Positions 17,287 through 25,530 of a DNA stretch of 64,000 nt are shown piece by piece. The notes beneath the pieces were generated by a model that saw only the letters and a program-made list of their open reading frames with translations, was not told the origin of the DNA and searched no databases. How positions within the stretch are numbered: position 1 is the first letter of the stretch; each line of letters starts with the position of its first letter. The stretch is from Nitrospirota bacterium (GTDB lineage Bacteria > Nitrospirota > Thermodesulfovibrionia > Thermodesulfovibrionales > Dissulfurispiraceae): NCBI GenBank assembly GCA_015233365.1, contig JADFXU010000002.1, positions 62,001 to 126,000 of the forward strand, in the 5' to 3' direction. The position numbers and the translations under genes are program-made.

Positions 17287-17358
17287 AAATGTTGAATATT
17301 GAATTAAGGAAGTATTATTTTCCATGGTTAAACTCCGCAATCCAACATTCAACATTCA
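17287..17358. repeat. heptad-type inverted repeat between pstS and pstC
   Basis: The left side contains TGTTGAA and TATTGAA; the right side, reverse complemented, contains TTTTGAA, TGTTGAA and TGTTGGA. This is the same repeat grammar as at other intergenic sites in the window, with a different 7-mer. Confidence 0.5.
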
Positions 17359-17363
17359 AAACT

Positions 17364-17408
17364 ATTAAAAGGGTCAGGCTGATATAATACACGCCTGACC
17401 CTTTTAAT
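17364..17408 (-). terminator. stem-loop just downstream of pstS (attenuator-like)
   Basis: Bases 17364-17379 are the exact reverse complement of 17393-17408 (16-bp stem, 13-base loop). It begins 11 bases after the pstS stop on the minus strand. The stem ends in CCCTTTTAAT followed by AGTTTTG, so it is a weak or leaky terminator, or an RNA-stabilising hairpin that raises pstS mRNA relative to pstCAB. Confidence 0.7.
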
Positions 17409-17419
17409 CCAATCAGCTT

Positions 17420-18430
17420 TTACTGCAGGCCGTGCTGCTTCCAGTAAGCCCTGATCTTGTCCTTCAAGGCCTTGGGAAGCGCCACGTAAAGCAGTTCTTT
17501 GGCCTTGGCGTCGCCGTTTTTGAACGCCCATTCATAGAATTTGACTGTTTTTATGTTGCTTTCCTTTTTGTCTCTTGCGAGAAGGATAAATGTCGCCCCT
17601 GCGATCGGCCACGCATGTTTGCCGGAAGTGTTGTTGATCCATGCATAGAAGTCTTTTTTTGCATCGAAATCCCCGGTTGCAGCTGCATCTTCAAAGGACT
17701 CAAAGGTGGGCTCTACAAAATTGCCTGCTTTGTTTTTGAGCTGTGTATAGGTAAGATTGTTCAGTTTTGCATAGGCAAACTCCACATATCCTATGGAATT
17801 CGGGGTCTGTTTCACGTAATTCGCTACTCCTTCATTGCCCTTGCCCCCTATGCCGACAGGCCATGCAACCGACTTGCCTTCTCCAACCTTGGTTTTAAAT
17901 TCCACACAGGTATCGCTCAGATAATTGGTGAAGATGGCGTTAGTGCCGGACCCGTCAGACCTGTGGACAGTCGTTATTTCCTGGTGGGGCAGACTGACCC
18001 CTGGATTCATACCCTTTATTTTGGCATCGTCCCAGAATTTGATCTCTCCAAGATAAACCTTGCAAACTGCCTCGGAGTCAAGTTTCATTTGGCCCGGCCT
18101 GACACCGGCAATGTTTACCACTGTAACAACGCCGCCCATCACGGCAGGGAACTGAAGCAGGTTGTCTTTTTTAAGCTGTGCAGGCGTAGTAGGGTCATCG
18201 GATGCTCCGAAGTCAACGACCCTGCTGGTAATCTGCCTTACTCCGCCGCCTGAGCCGATGGATTGATAGTTGAGCTTGATTCCTGTTGCCTTATTATAGT
18301 CATAAGCCCAGGCCTGGTATACCGGGGCCGGGAATGATGCGCCTGCGCCATTTAGAGTGTCCTCTGCATGGGCCATGCTAAACGTTAGAATAAAAGCCAC
18401 TGCTAAAATCATGCTTAATGCTGCTTTCAT
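17420..18430 (-). CDS. pstS: periplasmic phosphate-binding protein
   Basis: Delivers phosphate to PstCA. The ATG at 18430 (MKAALSMILAV) is chosen since AAGGAGG lies just upstream; the longer frame from 18451 includes that site. A signal peptide ends near SMAHA-ED. The mature protein has NGAGASFPAPVYQAW at its N-terminus, then IGSGGGVRQI and VVDFGASDDP, and the anion-binding HRSDGSGTNAIFTNYL, all typical of PstS. A PhoB-type box lies 52 bases upstream. Confidence 0.96.
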   Translation of the reverse strand: MKAALSMILAVAFILTFSMAHAEDTLNGAGASFPAPVYQAWAYDYNKATGIKLNYQSIGSGGGVRQITSRVVDFGASDDPTTPAQLKKDNLLQFPAVMGGVVTVVNIAGVRPGQMKLDSEAVCKVYLGEIKFWDDAKIKGMNPGVSLPHQEITTVHRSDGSGTNAIFTNYLSDTCVEFKTKVGEGKSVAWPVGIGGKGNEGVANYVKQTPNSIGYVEFAYAKLNNLTYTQLKNKAGNFVEPTFESFEDAAATGDFDAKKDFYAWINNTSGKHAWPIAGATFILLARDKKESNIKTVKFYEWAFKNGDAKAKELLYVALPKALKDKIRAYWKQHGLQ

Positions 18431-18482
18431 GCTTCCTCCTTGTGTTGGCAATATCTCGTCTTTCTAGGATAAGATTTATTTG

Positions 18483-18526
18483 TTACAGTAATGTTACACA
18501 GACGTTAAGAAATTATTACAATCACC
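18483..18526 (-). promoter_or_regulatory. Pho box, four 11-bp repeats, upstream of pstS
   Basis: Read on the minus strand, the repeats begin TGTAAT, CTTAAC, TGTAAC and TGTAAC at exact 11-bp steps; the last two are preceded by TG or C as in the enteric PhoB half-site CTGTcA. The end of the box is 52 bases from the pstS ATG, with a possible -10 element TATCCT about 10 bases further. Known biology: pstS is a standard PhoB target. Confidence 0.75.
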
Positions 18527-18614
18527 TCCTGGCATTGATTTTGTTAACAAATGCAACACTAAAATACGCAGTACGTCAAAGCGATTCGTTTTTTACCCGT
18601 TACGCATTACTCTT

Positions 18615-18803
18615 TTAAACGAAGGGACATTTTTTGTGCTGCTTGCTTTTACAATACTCTTCAAGCTGAAACAAACTCGGCACATAAGGGTCCTCTCCTG
18701 CCTGGCAGGTATAAATAAGCCATCTGGTAAGATACGGGCATTTCAGGGCGCCGGGTTGGACTTTTGCAAATCCGGTTTCCCTTCTTGCCGTGCCGTTTAC
18801 CAT
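18615..18803 (-). CDS. four-cysteine microprotein A, 62 aa
   Basis: Small soluble protein whose C-terminal half carries C-P-Y-x8-C-x17-C-x7-C, ending KCPFV. The exact x17 and x7 spacings recur in two other small genes at 27860-28084 and 28161-28367, which supports it as real and suggests a zinc or iron-sulfur binding fold. It starts six bases after the HMA-like gene and is thus in the second Pho-box operon. I do not recognise the family by name. Confidence 0.7.
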   Translation of the reverse strand: MVNGTARRETGFAKVQPGALKCPYLTRWLIYTCQAGEDPYVPSLFQLEEYCKSKQHKKCPFV

Positions 18804-18809
18804 TTAATG

Positions 18810-19064
18810 TCACCCAGTGCCGATAGTGGTTAGAACTTCTTCGTTTGTTACCATCGCTTTCACGTATTTCATAATATCCACGTGCTGAGGATCATAGGTA
18901 ATGACGAGACTCCCTGTAATGGGATTCGCGCTTATGTCCTTTACGCCTTCAGGCACCGGCAGAGTCGATAATTTTCTGAGCGTTGAGACAGAAAGCTTCC
19001 TGATTATCGGCACATGGAGCCTTATACGTCCCGGAACATGGTGCACCACCTTGTATTCGATCAT
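18810..19064 (-). CDS. small HMA-like domain protein, 84 aa
   Basis: Starts at ATG 19064 with AAGGAG 9 bases upstream. The protein is a single ferredoxin-like domain of the cysteine-free HMA2 type: HHVPGRIRLHVP near the N-terminus, then EGVKDISANPITGSLVITYD. The CxxC metal site of ordinary heavy-metal domains is absent. Three other proteins in the window carry the same domain (19651, 21048 and 27508 starts). A Pho box lies 41 bases upstream, and the four-cysteine microprotein follows. Confidence 0.75.
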   Translation of the reverse strand: MIEYKVVHHVPGRIRLHVPIIRKLSVSTLRKLSTLPVPEGVKDISANPITGSLVITYDPQHVDIMKYVKAMVTNEEVLTTIGTG

Positions 19065-19105
19065 TTTTTCCACTCCTTATTCTATTAAGTAAATCATAAC
19101 TAATC

Positions 19106-19149
19106 TTACATAATGATGAACTTACTGTTACAACTTTGTGACATTTCAA
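19106..19149 (-). promoter_or_regulatory. Pho box, four 11-bp repeats, upstream of HMA-like gene
   Basis: On the minus strand the repeats read TGAAATGTCA, then TGTAAC, TTCATC-type and TGTAAG units at 11-bp steps; TGTCAC followed by TGTAAC is very close to the enteric consensus. The box lies in the divergent region between the HMA-like operon and the DUF5132 operon and is oriented toward the former. Confidence 0.7.
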
Positions 19150-19245
19150 TATGCCGGATACAGGGTACCGGCCATTCTGTCAGCTAGACCAAGGCTGTGA
19201 TTTCTTAATGACAATGACAAGCGTGCAGAATCTAATATTGAATAT

Positions 19246-19286
19246 CAAGTAAATATAGGCAAGTAATGTAGGTAAGTAATGAAAGG
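19246..19286 (+). repeat. three imperfect 13-14-bp tandem repeats upstream of DUF5132 gene
   Basis: Units CAAGTAAATATAGG, CAAGTAATGTAGG and TAAGTAATGAAAGG follow directly on one another, about 80 bases before the DUF5132 start. They could be operator repeats for the plus-strand operon or another tandem repeat of the type common in this genome. Confidence 0.45.
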
Positions 19287-19363
19287 TTTGGTATCATTTA
19301 CTAAGGACTCATTTTATCATATAATTTGCTTAATGGTTGTCAATGATAGAGCAGGAGGATACT

Positions 19364-19651
19364 ATGGCACTTTTTGACAATGGACTAAAAGGCAACATTC
19401 TGACAGGCTTGGCTATAGGCATCGGCACAGCCATTTTTGCCCCACAGGTGATCCCAGCGATCGCCGGCGTAGTAAAGCCTTTCGCAAAAGCTGCCATAAA
19501 GGGCAGCCTGATTGTATATGAAAAGGGTAAAGAGGCTTTTGCGGAAGTAGGGGAAATGATGGAAGATATCGTTGCGGAAGTTAAGGCTGAAATGACAGAA
19601 TCACATAACAATACAGCCGGCATCGGCCCGGAGGATAAAACAGGCGACTGA
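19364..19651 (+). CDS. DUF5132-type small protein, 95 aa
   Basis: ATG 19364 follows AGGAGG. One hydrophobic, glycine/alanine/proline-rich segment (about residues 9-32, GLAIGIGTAIFAPQVIPAIAG) precedes a cationic stretch (KPFAKAAIKGSLIVYEKGKEA) and an acidic amphipathic helix. This matches what I know as DUF5132, found in Nitrospirae, cyanobacteria and others beside HMA2-domain proteins and P-type ATPases. No biochemical role is known to me. Its stop overlaps the next gene start (TGATG). Confidence 0.7.
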   Translation: MALFDNGLKGNILTGLAIGIGTAIFAPQVIPAIAGVVKPFAKAAIKGSLIVYEKGKEAFAEVGEMMEDIVAEVKAEMTESHNNTAGIGPEDKTGD

Positions 19652-20136
19652 TGATACCTGAAGCTGTCTTAAGCCACACTACTTCGGGAAGAACCAGGAT
19701 AAAAGTGCCATCCATGAAAGGGAATGTCGCGTACTTTTATGCCTTGCGGGACCATTTTGCGGATTTTCAGGGAATTGCGCAAATCGAAGCAAACGCTGTT
19801 ACAGGCAGTGTGCTATTCATACATGCTGCCGACTTGAAGACTATCTCAACATTTGCCGAGGAACATTCACTGTTCAGGCTCGGAATTTCGAGGTCCCGGA
19901 CAACGGCCTTGTCCGGCAGCATTATGAAATCTTTCAATGATTTTGATAAACAAGTAAAAAAATTTACCGGGAATGATCTGGATGTGCCCGGGGCTGCCTT
20001 TGTTACTCTTCTGGGGTTCGGCATATACGAAATAAGCAGGGGTAACTTTGCAGCACCTGCATGGTACACAGCTTTTTGGTATGCGTTAAACGTATTTCTG
20101 AAGTCGCTGCCTGATGCTGCCGCTGACCAGAAGTAG
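19651..20136 (+). CDS. HMA-like domain protein with C-terminal membrane segment, 161 aa
   Basis: Residues about 8-70 form the HMA2-like domain (SHTTSGRTRIKVPS, then GIAQIEANAVTGSVLFIH), again without CxxC. After a linker, residues about 110-150 are hydrophobic (PGAAFVTLLGFGIYEISRG, then AFWYALNVFLKSL), probably one or two membrane spans. Coupled to the DUF5132 gene. It looks like a membrane-anchored partner of the P2-type ATPase that carries the same domain. Confidence 0.72.
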   Translation: MIPEAVLSHTTSGRTRIKVPSMKGNVAYFYALRDHFADFQGIAQIEANAVTGSVLFIHAADLKTISTFAEEHSLFRLGISRSRTTALSGSIMKSFNDFDKQVKKFTGNDLDVPGAAFVTLLGFGIYEISRGNFAAPAWYTAFWYALNVFLKSLPDAAADQK

Positions 20137-20385
20137 GTGCCTCTAGGCAGGAAAGCGAATAGCGGCAGTCAAGTAAAACATGAAACCACAGTGTGCACAG
20201 CCAACAGTAGGGGCTTTAAGCCAGAAGCCCTGTGTTCTCTAAAAAGGACGGCATTTAAAGATTAATGGTATGAGGGCTCATAGACTGGAGGAGATTTTAT
20301 CATAACCTTATGATATTTAAAACCTTTCTATGTGTTCTCTGTAGTGGGGTTTAACCTTAAGAATAATTTGGAAGGAGGGATTGTC

Positions 20386-21042
20386 ATGGCAAAAGGCGAG
20401 ATGAAAGAGGTTCCGGAGGAGACATCCTATAATATTGGAGCAGCCGGCACAAAAGTGAAGGAAGGGATTATAAGCAGTCTGAAAGGAATCAATGAAATCG
20501 AGGCTGAAATAGTGAGTCTTGTGAGAAACACGGTTTCCAATGCGCTTAAGGCAACCGCATCGGTGGCTACCGATGGAGTTGTAGTAACGAAAGACGTGGT
20601 AAAAGGCGCGATCCAGGCCACGGAAGAGGTTGGCACGGGTCTGATTTTGAGCACAAAAAGCGTTGCCAAGGGCGTTGTGATGGGCGTCAGCGATGTTGGA
20701 GGCGATGTCCTGAGCGTTGCGGGGTCTACTGTTAAAGGTGCGGTCAAGGGGGCTGCTGAAGTCGGCGCTGACGTGGCACTCGTTGCAAGAAGGGCTGTCG
20801 ATGGCGTAATTGAGGCTACCAAAGAAATTGGCGGAAATGTGGAAGATGCTGCCACTGCAGCCGTCGGCGGAGCAATCGATGCTGCAGGCTCGATCGGCAA
20901 TACGGCTGTTCGTGCTGTGAAGGACATGTTGGTCGGCGTTGTCACCGGAGTGAAAGAAATTGCGGGTTCTGCGCTGCCCTGCACATCGGCATCAGATGCG
21001 CCTGAAATCACGACAAAGCACAAAACGAAAAGGGAAGAATAA
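20386..21042 (+). CDS. 22-residue-repeat amphipathic protein (apolipoprotein/phasin-like), 218 aa
   Basis: ATG 20386 is preceded by GGAAGGAGGG. From about residue 48 to 200 the protein consists of seven exact 22-residue units without gaps. Glycines recur at 74, 96, 118, 140, 162 and 184, and again at 83, 105, 127, 149 and 171; units read like xxVKGAIxAxxEVGxxVxxx. There is no membrane-length hydrophobic run, signal peptide or domain. A 22 (2 x 11) residue period is characteristic of lipid-surface amphipathic helices in apolipoproteins and related proteins, so coating of a membrane or granule is inferred. The tail is polar and basic. It starts the unit that continues 5 bases later with the P2-type ATPase. 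Confidence 0.75.
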   Translation: MAKGEMKEVPEETSYNIGAAGTKVKEGIISSLKGINEIEAEIVSLVRNTVSNALKATASVATDGVVVTKDVVKGAIQATEEVGTGLILSTKSVAKGVVMGVSDVGGDVLSVAGSTVKGAVKGAAEVGADVALVARRAVDGVIEATKEIGGNVEDAATAAVGGAIDAAGSIGNTAVRAVKDMLVGVVTGVKEIAGSALPCTSASDAPEITTKHKTKREE

Positions 21043-21047
21043 GGATA

Positions 21048-24000
21048 GTGATTCATGCAGTACATACGGCGGTGCCGGGAAGGGCCCGATACAAGGTAGA
21101 CAGACTTTACCGCTCGGAATCTCTGAAAAATCGCCTTGAATCGGGTCTTTCAGGCACGGACGGGATCAACCTTGTCTCCGTTAATATATTAACTGGAAGC
21201 GTCCTTGTTTATTTCAACGGAATCAATACCGCTGATTCTGTTGTGCAAATTATTAGAAATATCCTGCACGAGTATGAAGGCACCAGTGTCAGGCAGGCCG
21301 CAAATACAGTTCCGCAGCAGCAGATTCCTGACGTACATCCGGTTAGGGCGGTTCCTGCCTATGTAGGCGACAAGAAAAAGACAGTCCTGTCCAGGGACAT
21401 AAAAAGCAGGAGAAAATTAAGAAAACTCGTTGAGCGCGCTGAAGACCAGAAGGTCGAGACATGGCACACAGTTGAAACATCCGCTGTCCTTGAACGTTTG
21501 GATGTCCGGCCTGATACCGGCCTTTCGAACGAAAGCGTGCAGGGAAGGCTCAAGAAATTCGGTCCCAATATCCTTCCTGAATCGGTCCCGCGTTCAGGGT
21601 TCAGCATTCTCGTTGATCAGTTTAACTCAATTCCGAATGCCCTGCTTGGCGTTGCGGCCGGTCTCTCGGTAGTGACCGGGGGTGTAGCGGATGCAGTGGT
21701 TATTGCCGGGGTAGTGGTGATCAATGCGGTCATCGGCTATGTTACAGAGAGCCAGGCTGAAAGAACTATTCACTCGCTCAAGAGTCTTGTCAGGCCGTCA
21801 TCGCTTGTCCTGAGAGACGGTATCCAGAAGTATATTCCTGCCGAGGATGTGGTCATAGGCGATATCCTGGTGTTCAGGCCGGGCAGCTATATTGCGGCTG
21901 ACAGCAGATTGATTGCAACAAACTATCTGAGTGTCGATGAGTCCGCTCTTACCGGCGAGAGCCTGCCGGTTGTGAAGACTACAACCAGTATAGTTGAAAG
22001 CAATGTGCCGCTTGCAGACAGGATCAATATGGCTTACATGGGCACATTGGTTACCGGGGGCCAGGGCCTTGCAGCGGTAGTTGCCACGGGAAGGTTTACG
22101 GAAATAGGAAAGATACAGGAACTTGTCGGGTCAGCGGAGTCTCCGGACACTCCGATGGAGCGGCAGCTCAGACGAATGGGTACGCAGCTTGTCCTCATCA
22201 GCGGGGCGGTCTGCGGTCTTGTTTTTATCATAGGGCTGCTCAGGGGCTATGGTTTTCTACAGATGCTTAAAAGCTCGATCTCTCTAGCTGTAGCTGCCGT
22301 CCCTGAAGGCCTCCCGACTGTTGCAACGACCACCCTCTCTCTCGGTATCAGGAATATGAGAAAGCACAAAGTCCTTATACGTCATCTCAATGCAGTCGAA
22401 ACACTCGGCTCGGTGCAGACCATATGCATGGATAAAACGGGCACTATAACGCTGAACAGGATGTCGGTTGTCGCTATTCACACAGGCATGAAGAGAGTAA
22501 AAGTGGCGGACGGCAAATTTATGGTCAACAGGGAGGCTGTTAACCCTTATTCCTCGGATGAGTTCCTCAGGCTTCTGCATATATCGGTGCTCTGCAATGA
22601 ATCTGAGATCAGCGTCAGGGAACATGCCGGCGGGCCGTCGGCGGGGAGCGGTTGCTATGAGAACGGAGAAGAAAAATATGTACTGAACGGTACGCCCACC
22701 GAGAATGCCTTGATACACATGGCAATCTGTGCCGGCGTTGACATAATTCAGCTAAGGAAAATATACCCGCTCCTCAAAATAAGCTACCGCTCTGAGAACC
22801 GCAATTTTATGGCCACCCGGCACGACTTTGGAAACGAGGGTAAGATCATCGCCCTGAAAGGCAGTCCCACAGAGGTGCTGGCGATGTGCGACTGGTATGT
22901 AAGGGACAGCGAAAAGCTTTCGATGTCGGATGATGACAGGCTCGCAATAGAGACGGAGAATGAACGCATGGCAGGTGAAGCACTACGTGTCCTCGGTGTT
23001 GCTTATCACTATGTCGAAAACGGGAACGATGCCGATGACATCAGCAACGGTTTTATCTGGCTCGGTCTTGTAGGTATGGCTGACCCCACAAGGAAAGGCG
23101 TCAAAGAGCTGATCGGAGTCTTCCACTCGGCGGGTATAGAAACAGTTATGATAACAGGAGACCAGACGCCTACTGCCTATGCCATCGGAAACGAACTGGA
23201 CCTAAGCAACGGCGGACAGCTCGAAATACTCGATTCGACGCACCTTGCCGACATTGAACCCGGTGTCATGAAAGCGCTTGCCGAACGTGTCCATGTATTT
23301 TCGCGTGTAAGTCCCGCTAATAAGCTTCAGATTGTGCAGGCCCTGCAAAGTTCAGGGAAAGTTGTTGCAATGACCGGCGACGGCATTAATGACAGTCCCG
23401 CGCTCAAGGCTGCCGATATAGGTATTGCTATGGGCCACACGGGCACTGATGTTGCGCGTGAGGTGGCCGACATTGTCATCGAAGACGATAACCTTGAGAC
23501 CATGGTCATAGCTGTTAGCCAGGGCCGCACCATTTACAACAATATTCGAAAATCAGTGCACTTTCTCCTGGCGACCAATCTCAGTGAAATTATGGTAATG
23601 TTTACGAGTATAGCCGTAGGCCTCGGCCAGCCGCTCAACGCGATGCAATTGCTCTGGATCAATCTTATATCGGATATATTCCCCGGACTGGCTTTGGCCC
23701 TCGAACCTCCTGAACCGGATGTGCTCAGCAGGCCGCCGCGCAACCCTGACGAGCCTATTATCAGGAGGAGTGATTTCAAGAGGATAGCCTTTGAATCGGC
23801 AATGATGAGTTCAACCGCGCTTGGCGCCTATGGGTATGGTATTATGAGATACGGTCGCGGACCGCAGGCCGGAACTATTGCTTTTATGAGTCTTACGACA
23901 AGTCAGCTCTTGCATGCGATAAGCTGCCGTTCTGAAAAATTGAGCATGTTCGATAAGGAGCGCTTGCCTGCAAACAGGTATCTCGATGGGGCGCTTGGAG

Positions 24001-24167
24001 GTTCGTTCGCTCTGCAAGCCCTTACGATAGCTGTGCCCGCTCTCAGAGGTCTCCTCGGCACGACGGCGATAAATCTTACGGATGCCCTGGTGATCGGTTC
24101 AAGTGCGGTGCTCCCTCTGGTTGTGAACGAGGCGACGAAGAAAACTATGCGAGGTGAAGGAAGATGA
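21048..24167 (+). CDS. P2-type cation ATPase with N-terminal HMA-like domain
   Basis: GTG start at 21048 after AAGG. Residues about 1-75 are an HMA2-like domain (HTAVPGRARYKV, then NILTGSVLVYF) without CxxC. The ATPase core follows: cation-ATPase N-terminal segment, TGES in the actuator, PEGLP in membrane helix 4, phosphorylation site D462-KTGT, and MTGDGINDSPALK in the hinge. Helix 5 N-L-S-E and helix 6 N-L-I-S-D resemble SERCA-type ligand positions, so a calcium or similar divalent cation is likely; this is inference. The 1039-residue length and C-terminal helices fit P2A. A C-terminal overlap of 4 bases couples it to the metK-like gene. Confidence 0.92.
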   Translation: MIHAVHTAVPGRARYKVDRLYRSESLKNRLESGLSGTDGINLVSVNILTGSVLVYFNGINTADSVVQIIRNILHEYEGTSVRQAANTVPQQQIPDVHPVRAVPAYVGDKKKTVLSRDIKSRRKLRKLVERAEDQKVETWHTVETSAVLERLDVRPDTGLSNESVQGRLKKFGPNILPESVPRSGFSILVDQFNSIPNALLGVAAGLSVVTGGVADAVVIAGVVVINAVIGYVTESQAERTIHSLKSLVRPSSLVLRDGIQKYIPAEDVVIGDILVFRPGSYIAADSRLIATNYLSVDESALTGESLPVVKTTTSIVESNVPLADRINMAYMGTLVTGGQGLAAVVATGRFTEIGKIQELVGSAESPDTPMERQLRRMGTQLVLISGAVCGLVFIIGLLRGYGFLQMLKSSISLAVAAVPEGLPTVATTTLSLGIRNMRKHKVLIRHLNAVETLGSVQTICMDKTGTITLNRMSVVAIHTGMKRVKVADGKFMVNREAVNPYSSDEFLRLLHISVLCNESEISVREHAGGPSAGSGCYENGEEKYVLNGTPTENALIHMAICAGVDIIQLRKIYPLLKISYRSENRNFMATRHDFGNEGKIIALKGSPTEVLAMCDWYVRDSEKLSMSDDDRLAIETENERMAGEALRVLGVAYHYVENGNDADDISNGFIWLGLVGMADPTRKGVKELIGVFHSAGIETVMITGDQTPTAYAIGNELDLSNGGQLEILDSTHLADIEPGVMKALAERVHVFSRVSPANKLQIVQALQSSGKVVAMTGDGINDSPALKAADIGIAMGHTGTDVAREVADIVIEDDNLETMVIAVSQGRTIYNNIRKSVHFLLATNLSEIMVMFTSIAVGLGQPLNAMQLLWINLISDIFPGLALALEPPEPDVLSRPPRNPDEPIIRRSDFKRIAFESAMMSSTALGAYGYGIMRYGRGPQAGTIAFMSLTTSQLLHAISCRSEKLSMFDKERLPANRYLDGALGGSFALQALTIAVPALRGLLGTTAINLTDALVIGSSAVLPLVVNEATKKTMRGEGR

Positions 24168-25354
24168 AAAGGGATTTCATGTTTACGTCTGAATCGGTAA
24201 CCGAGGGGCACCCTGACAAGCTGTGTGACCAGATAAGCGACGCGATCGTAGACCACTTTCTCCAGCAGGACATTTATTCCCGGGTTGTTGCAGAATGCGC
24301 TGTCTCGACCTCCATCCTCTTTATTGCAGCGAGGTTCGCCTCGGATGCTTACGTGGACTTCCCCTATATAGCGCGCCAGGTAATATCCCAGATCGGCTAT
24401 GAAACTCATGAATTCAACGGCAAAACATGCAGCATTTTGACGAGTCTTAGAGAGGCCTCCCGCGACCCGGACTGCTGTTTTGATGAAACGGAGATGACCG
24501 AGAGTGAAATAGAAGGCATCCCCGTAAAAAATCAGGTCACGATCTTTGGTTTCGCCTGCAATCATACCGCTGCTTTCATGCCTCTTCCCATTTGGCTTGC
24601 GCATAAACTCGCCAGGCGGCTGACTTCGGCCAGACTTCAGAAAGTGCTTCCGTATCTTTCCCAGGACGGAAAAACTCAGGTAGGTGTGGAATTCAGAAAC
24701 CGCAGGCCTCACAGAATCCACAGTTTGACGGTCATAGCAAGCCAGAAAAAGGGCAATGGCCCGGATCTCAGACAATTAACAGGGGATATAAGGGAAGCTG
24801 TAATTGATAGTGTTTTCAAGGATGAAGAAGTCAAGCCTGATAAGGACACCAGGATATTTGTGAATCCTGACGGTCCCTTTATTATTGGGGGCCCGTCAAT
24901 TCACTCAGGACTTACCGGCAGGAAAAACGCAATTGATACTTATGGGGAATACTCCCGCCATAGCGGCGCGGCTCTCAGCGGCAAGGACCCGATGAGAATC
25001 GACCGGGTCGGGGCTTATGCCGCGCGTTACGCGGCGAAGAATGTGGTTGCGGCCGGCCTTGCGGACGAGTGTGAAATACAACTCAGTTATTCCATAGGTC
25101 TTTCACGTCCCGTGAGCATTCAGGTGGAGACTTTCGGGACCGGCAGAGTTCCCGATAATATTATTGCCGACCTGGTTGAAAAGAATTTTGATTTCAGGAT
25201 TGCGGGAATCATAAAGCAGTTCCAGTTGAGGCGTCTTCCGTCAGTCATCAAGGGAGGATTCTACAGGAAACTTGCCTCTTATGGGCACGTTGGCAGGATG
25301 GATCTGGGGCTTCCGTGGGAACTCACTGATAAAGCACACCTTCTCAGGGCATAA
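24164..25354 (+). CDS. divergent S-adenosylmethionine synthetase
   Basis: A MetK homologue of 396 residues. It keeps EGHPDKLCDQISDAIVD at the N-terminus, GGPSIHSGLTGRKNAIDTYG and ALSGKDPMRIDRVGAYAARY. The conserved loop normally reading GAGDQGLMFGYA is altered to VKNQVTIFGFAC, so the AGDQG part is lost, while the following MPLPIWLAHKLARRL is kept. In MetK that loop takes part in ATP and methionine handling, so activity may be changed. Its position between a Pho-linked ATPase and olsBA suggests a specialised paralogue rather than the housekeeping enzyme, for instance SAM supply for lipid modification; no methyltransferase is seen in the window. Confidence 0.85.
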   Translation: MKRDFMFTSESVTEGHPDKLCDQISDAIVDHFLQQDIYSRVVAECAVSTSILFIAARFASDAYVDFPYIARQVISQIGYETHEFNGKTCSILTSLREASRDPDCCFDETEMTESEIEGIPVKNQVTIFGFACNHTAAFMPLPIWLAHKLARRLTSARLQKVLPYLSQDGKTQVGVEFRNRRPHRIHSLTVIASQKKGNGPDLRQLTGDIREAVIDSVFKDEEVKPDKDTRIFVNPDGPFIIGGPSIHSGLTGRKNAIDTYGEYSRHSGAALSGKDPMRIDRVGAYAARYAAKNVVAAGLADECEIQLSYSIGLSRPVSIQVETFGTGRVPDNIIADLVEKNFDFRIAGIIKQFQLRRLPSVIKGGFYRKLASYGHVGRMDLGLPWELTDKAHLLRA

Positions 25355-25359
25355 TAGGC

Positions 25360-25437
25360 GTTACAGCGTTATCAACAAAAAACCGAGTGTTGCTTTTAAG
25401 CAATAACGCCATAACGCGATAAACGCTATAACGCGCA
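25360..25437. repeat. short tandem/inverted repeat of GCGTTAT-type units
   Basis: The left side has GCGTTAC and GCGTTATC; the right side carries four reverse units of the GCGTTAT type within 40 bases. The arms can pair and could end the upstream ATPase-metK transcript before the olsBA promoter. Another member of the genome's short tandem repeat style, here with roughly 8-base spacing. Confidence 0.5.
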
Positions 25438-25441
25438 TTTC

Positions 25442-25485
25442 TGTAACTCAAAATTAATATTCCTGTAAAATTACTTTAACCCTTT
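25442..25485 (+). promoter_or_regulatory. Pho box, four 11-bp repeats, upstream of olsBA
   Basis: Repeats begin TGTAAC (25442), ATTAAT (25453), TGTAAA (25464) and TTTAAC (25475), in the direction of the olsB gene whose ATG is at 25531. A further TGTAAA lies at 25490. Ornithine-lipid synthesis under phosphate starvation through PhoB is known in several proteobacteria, which supports this assignment. Confidence 0.65.
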
Positions 25486-25530
25486 TCCCTGTAAACTATA
25501 CAAATTTGCAGTTTCACGGGAGGGGCAAGA

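Noticed and set aside
20205-20235. GGGCTT / AAGCCC stem between 20.2 and 20.3 kb
   Set aside because: Only a six-base stem without a T tract; too weak to call a terminator.
20427-21065. 212-residue minus-strand frame opposite the repeat protein
   Set aside because: It is the antisense shadow of a repetitive gene; composition follows the complement and there is no ribosome binding site.
23903-24775. 290-residue minus-strand frame
   Set aside because: Shadow of the P-type ATPase end and metK-like gene; both plus-strand genes are clearly real.
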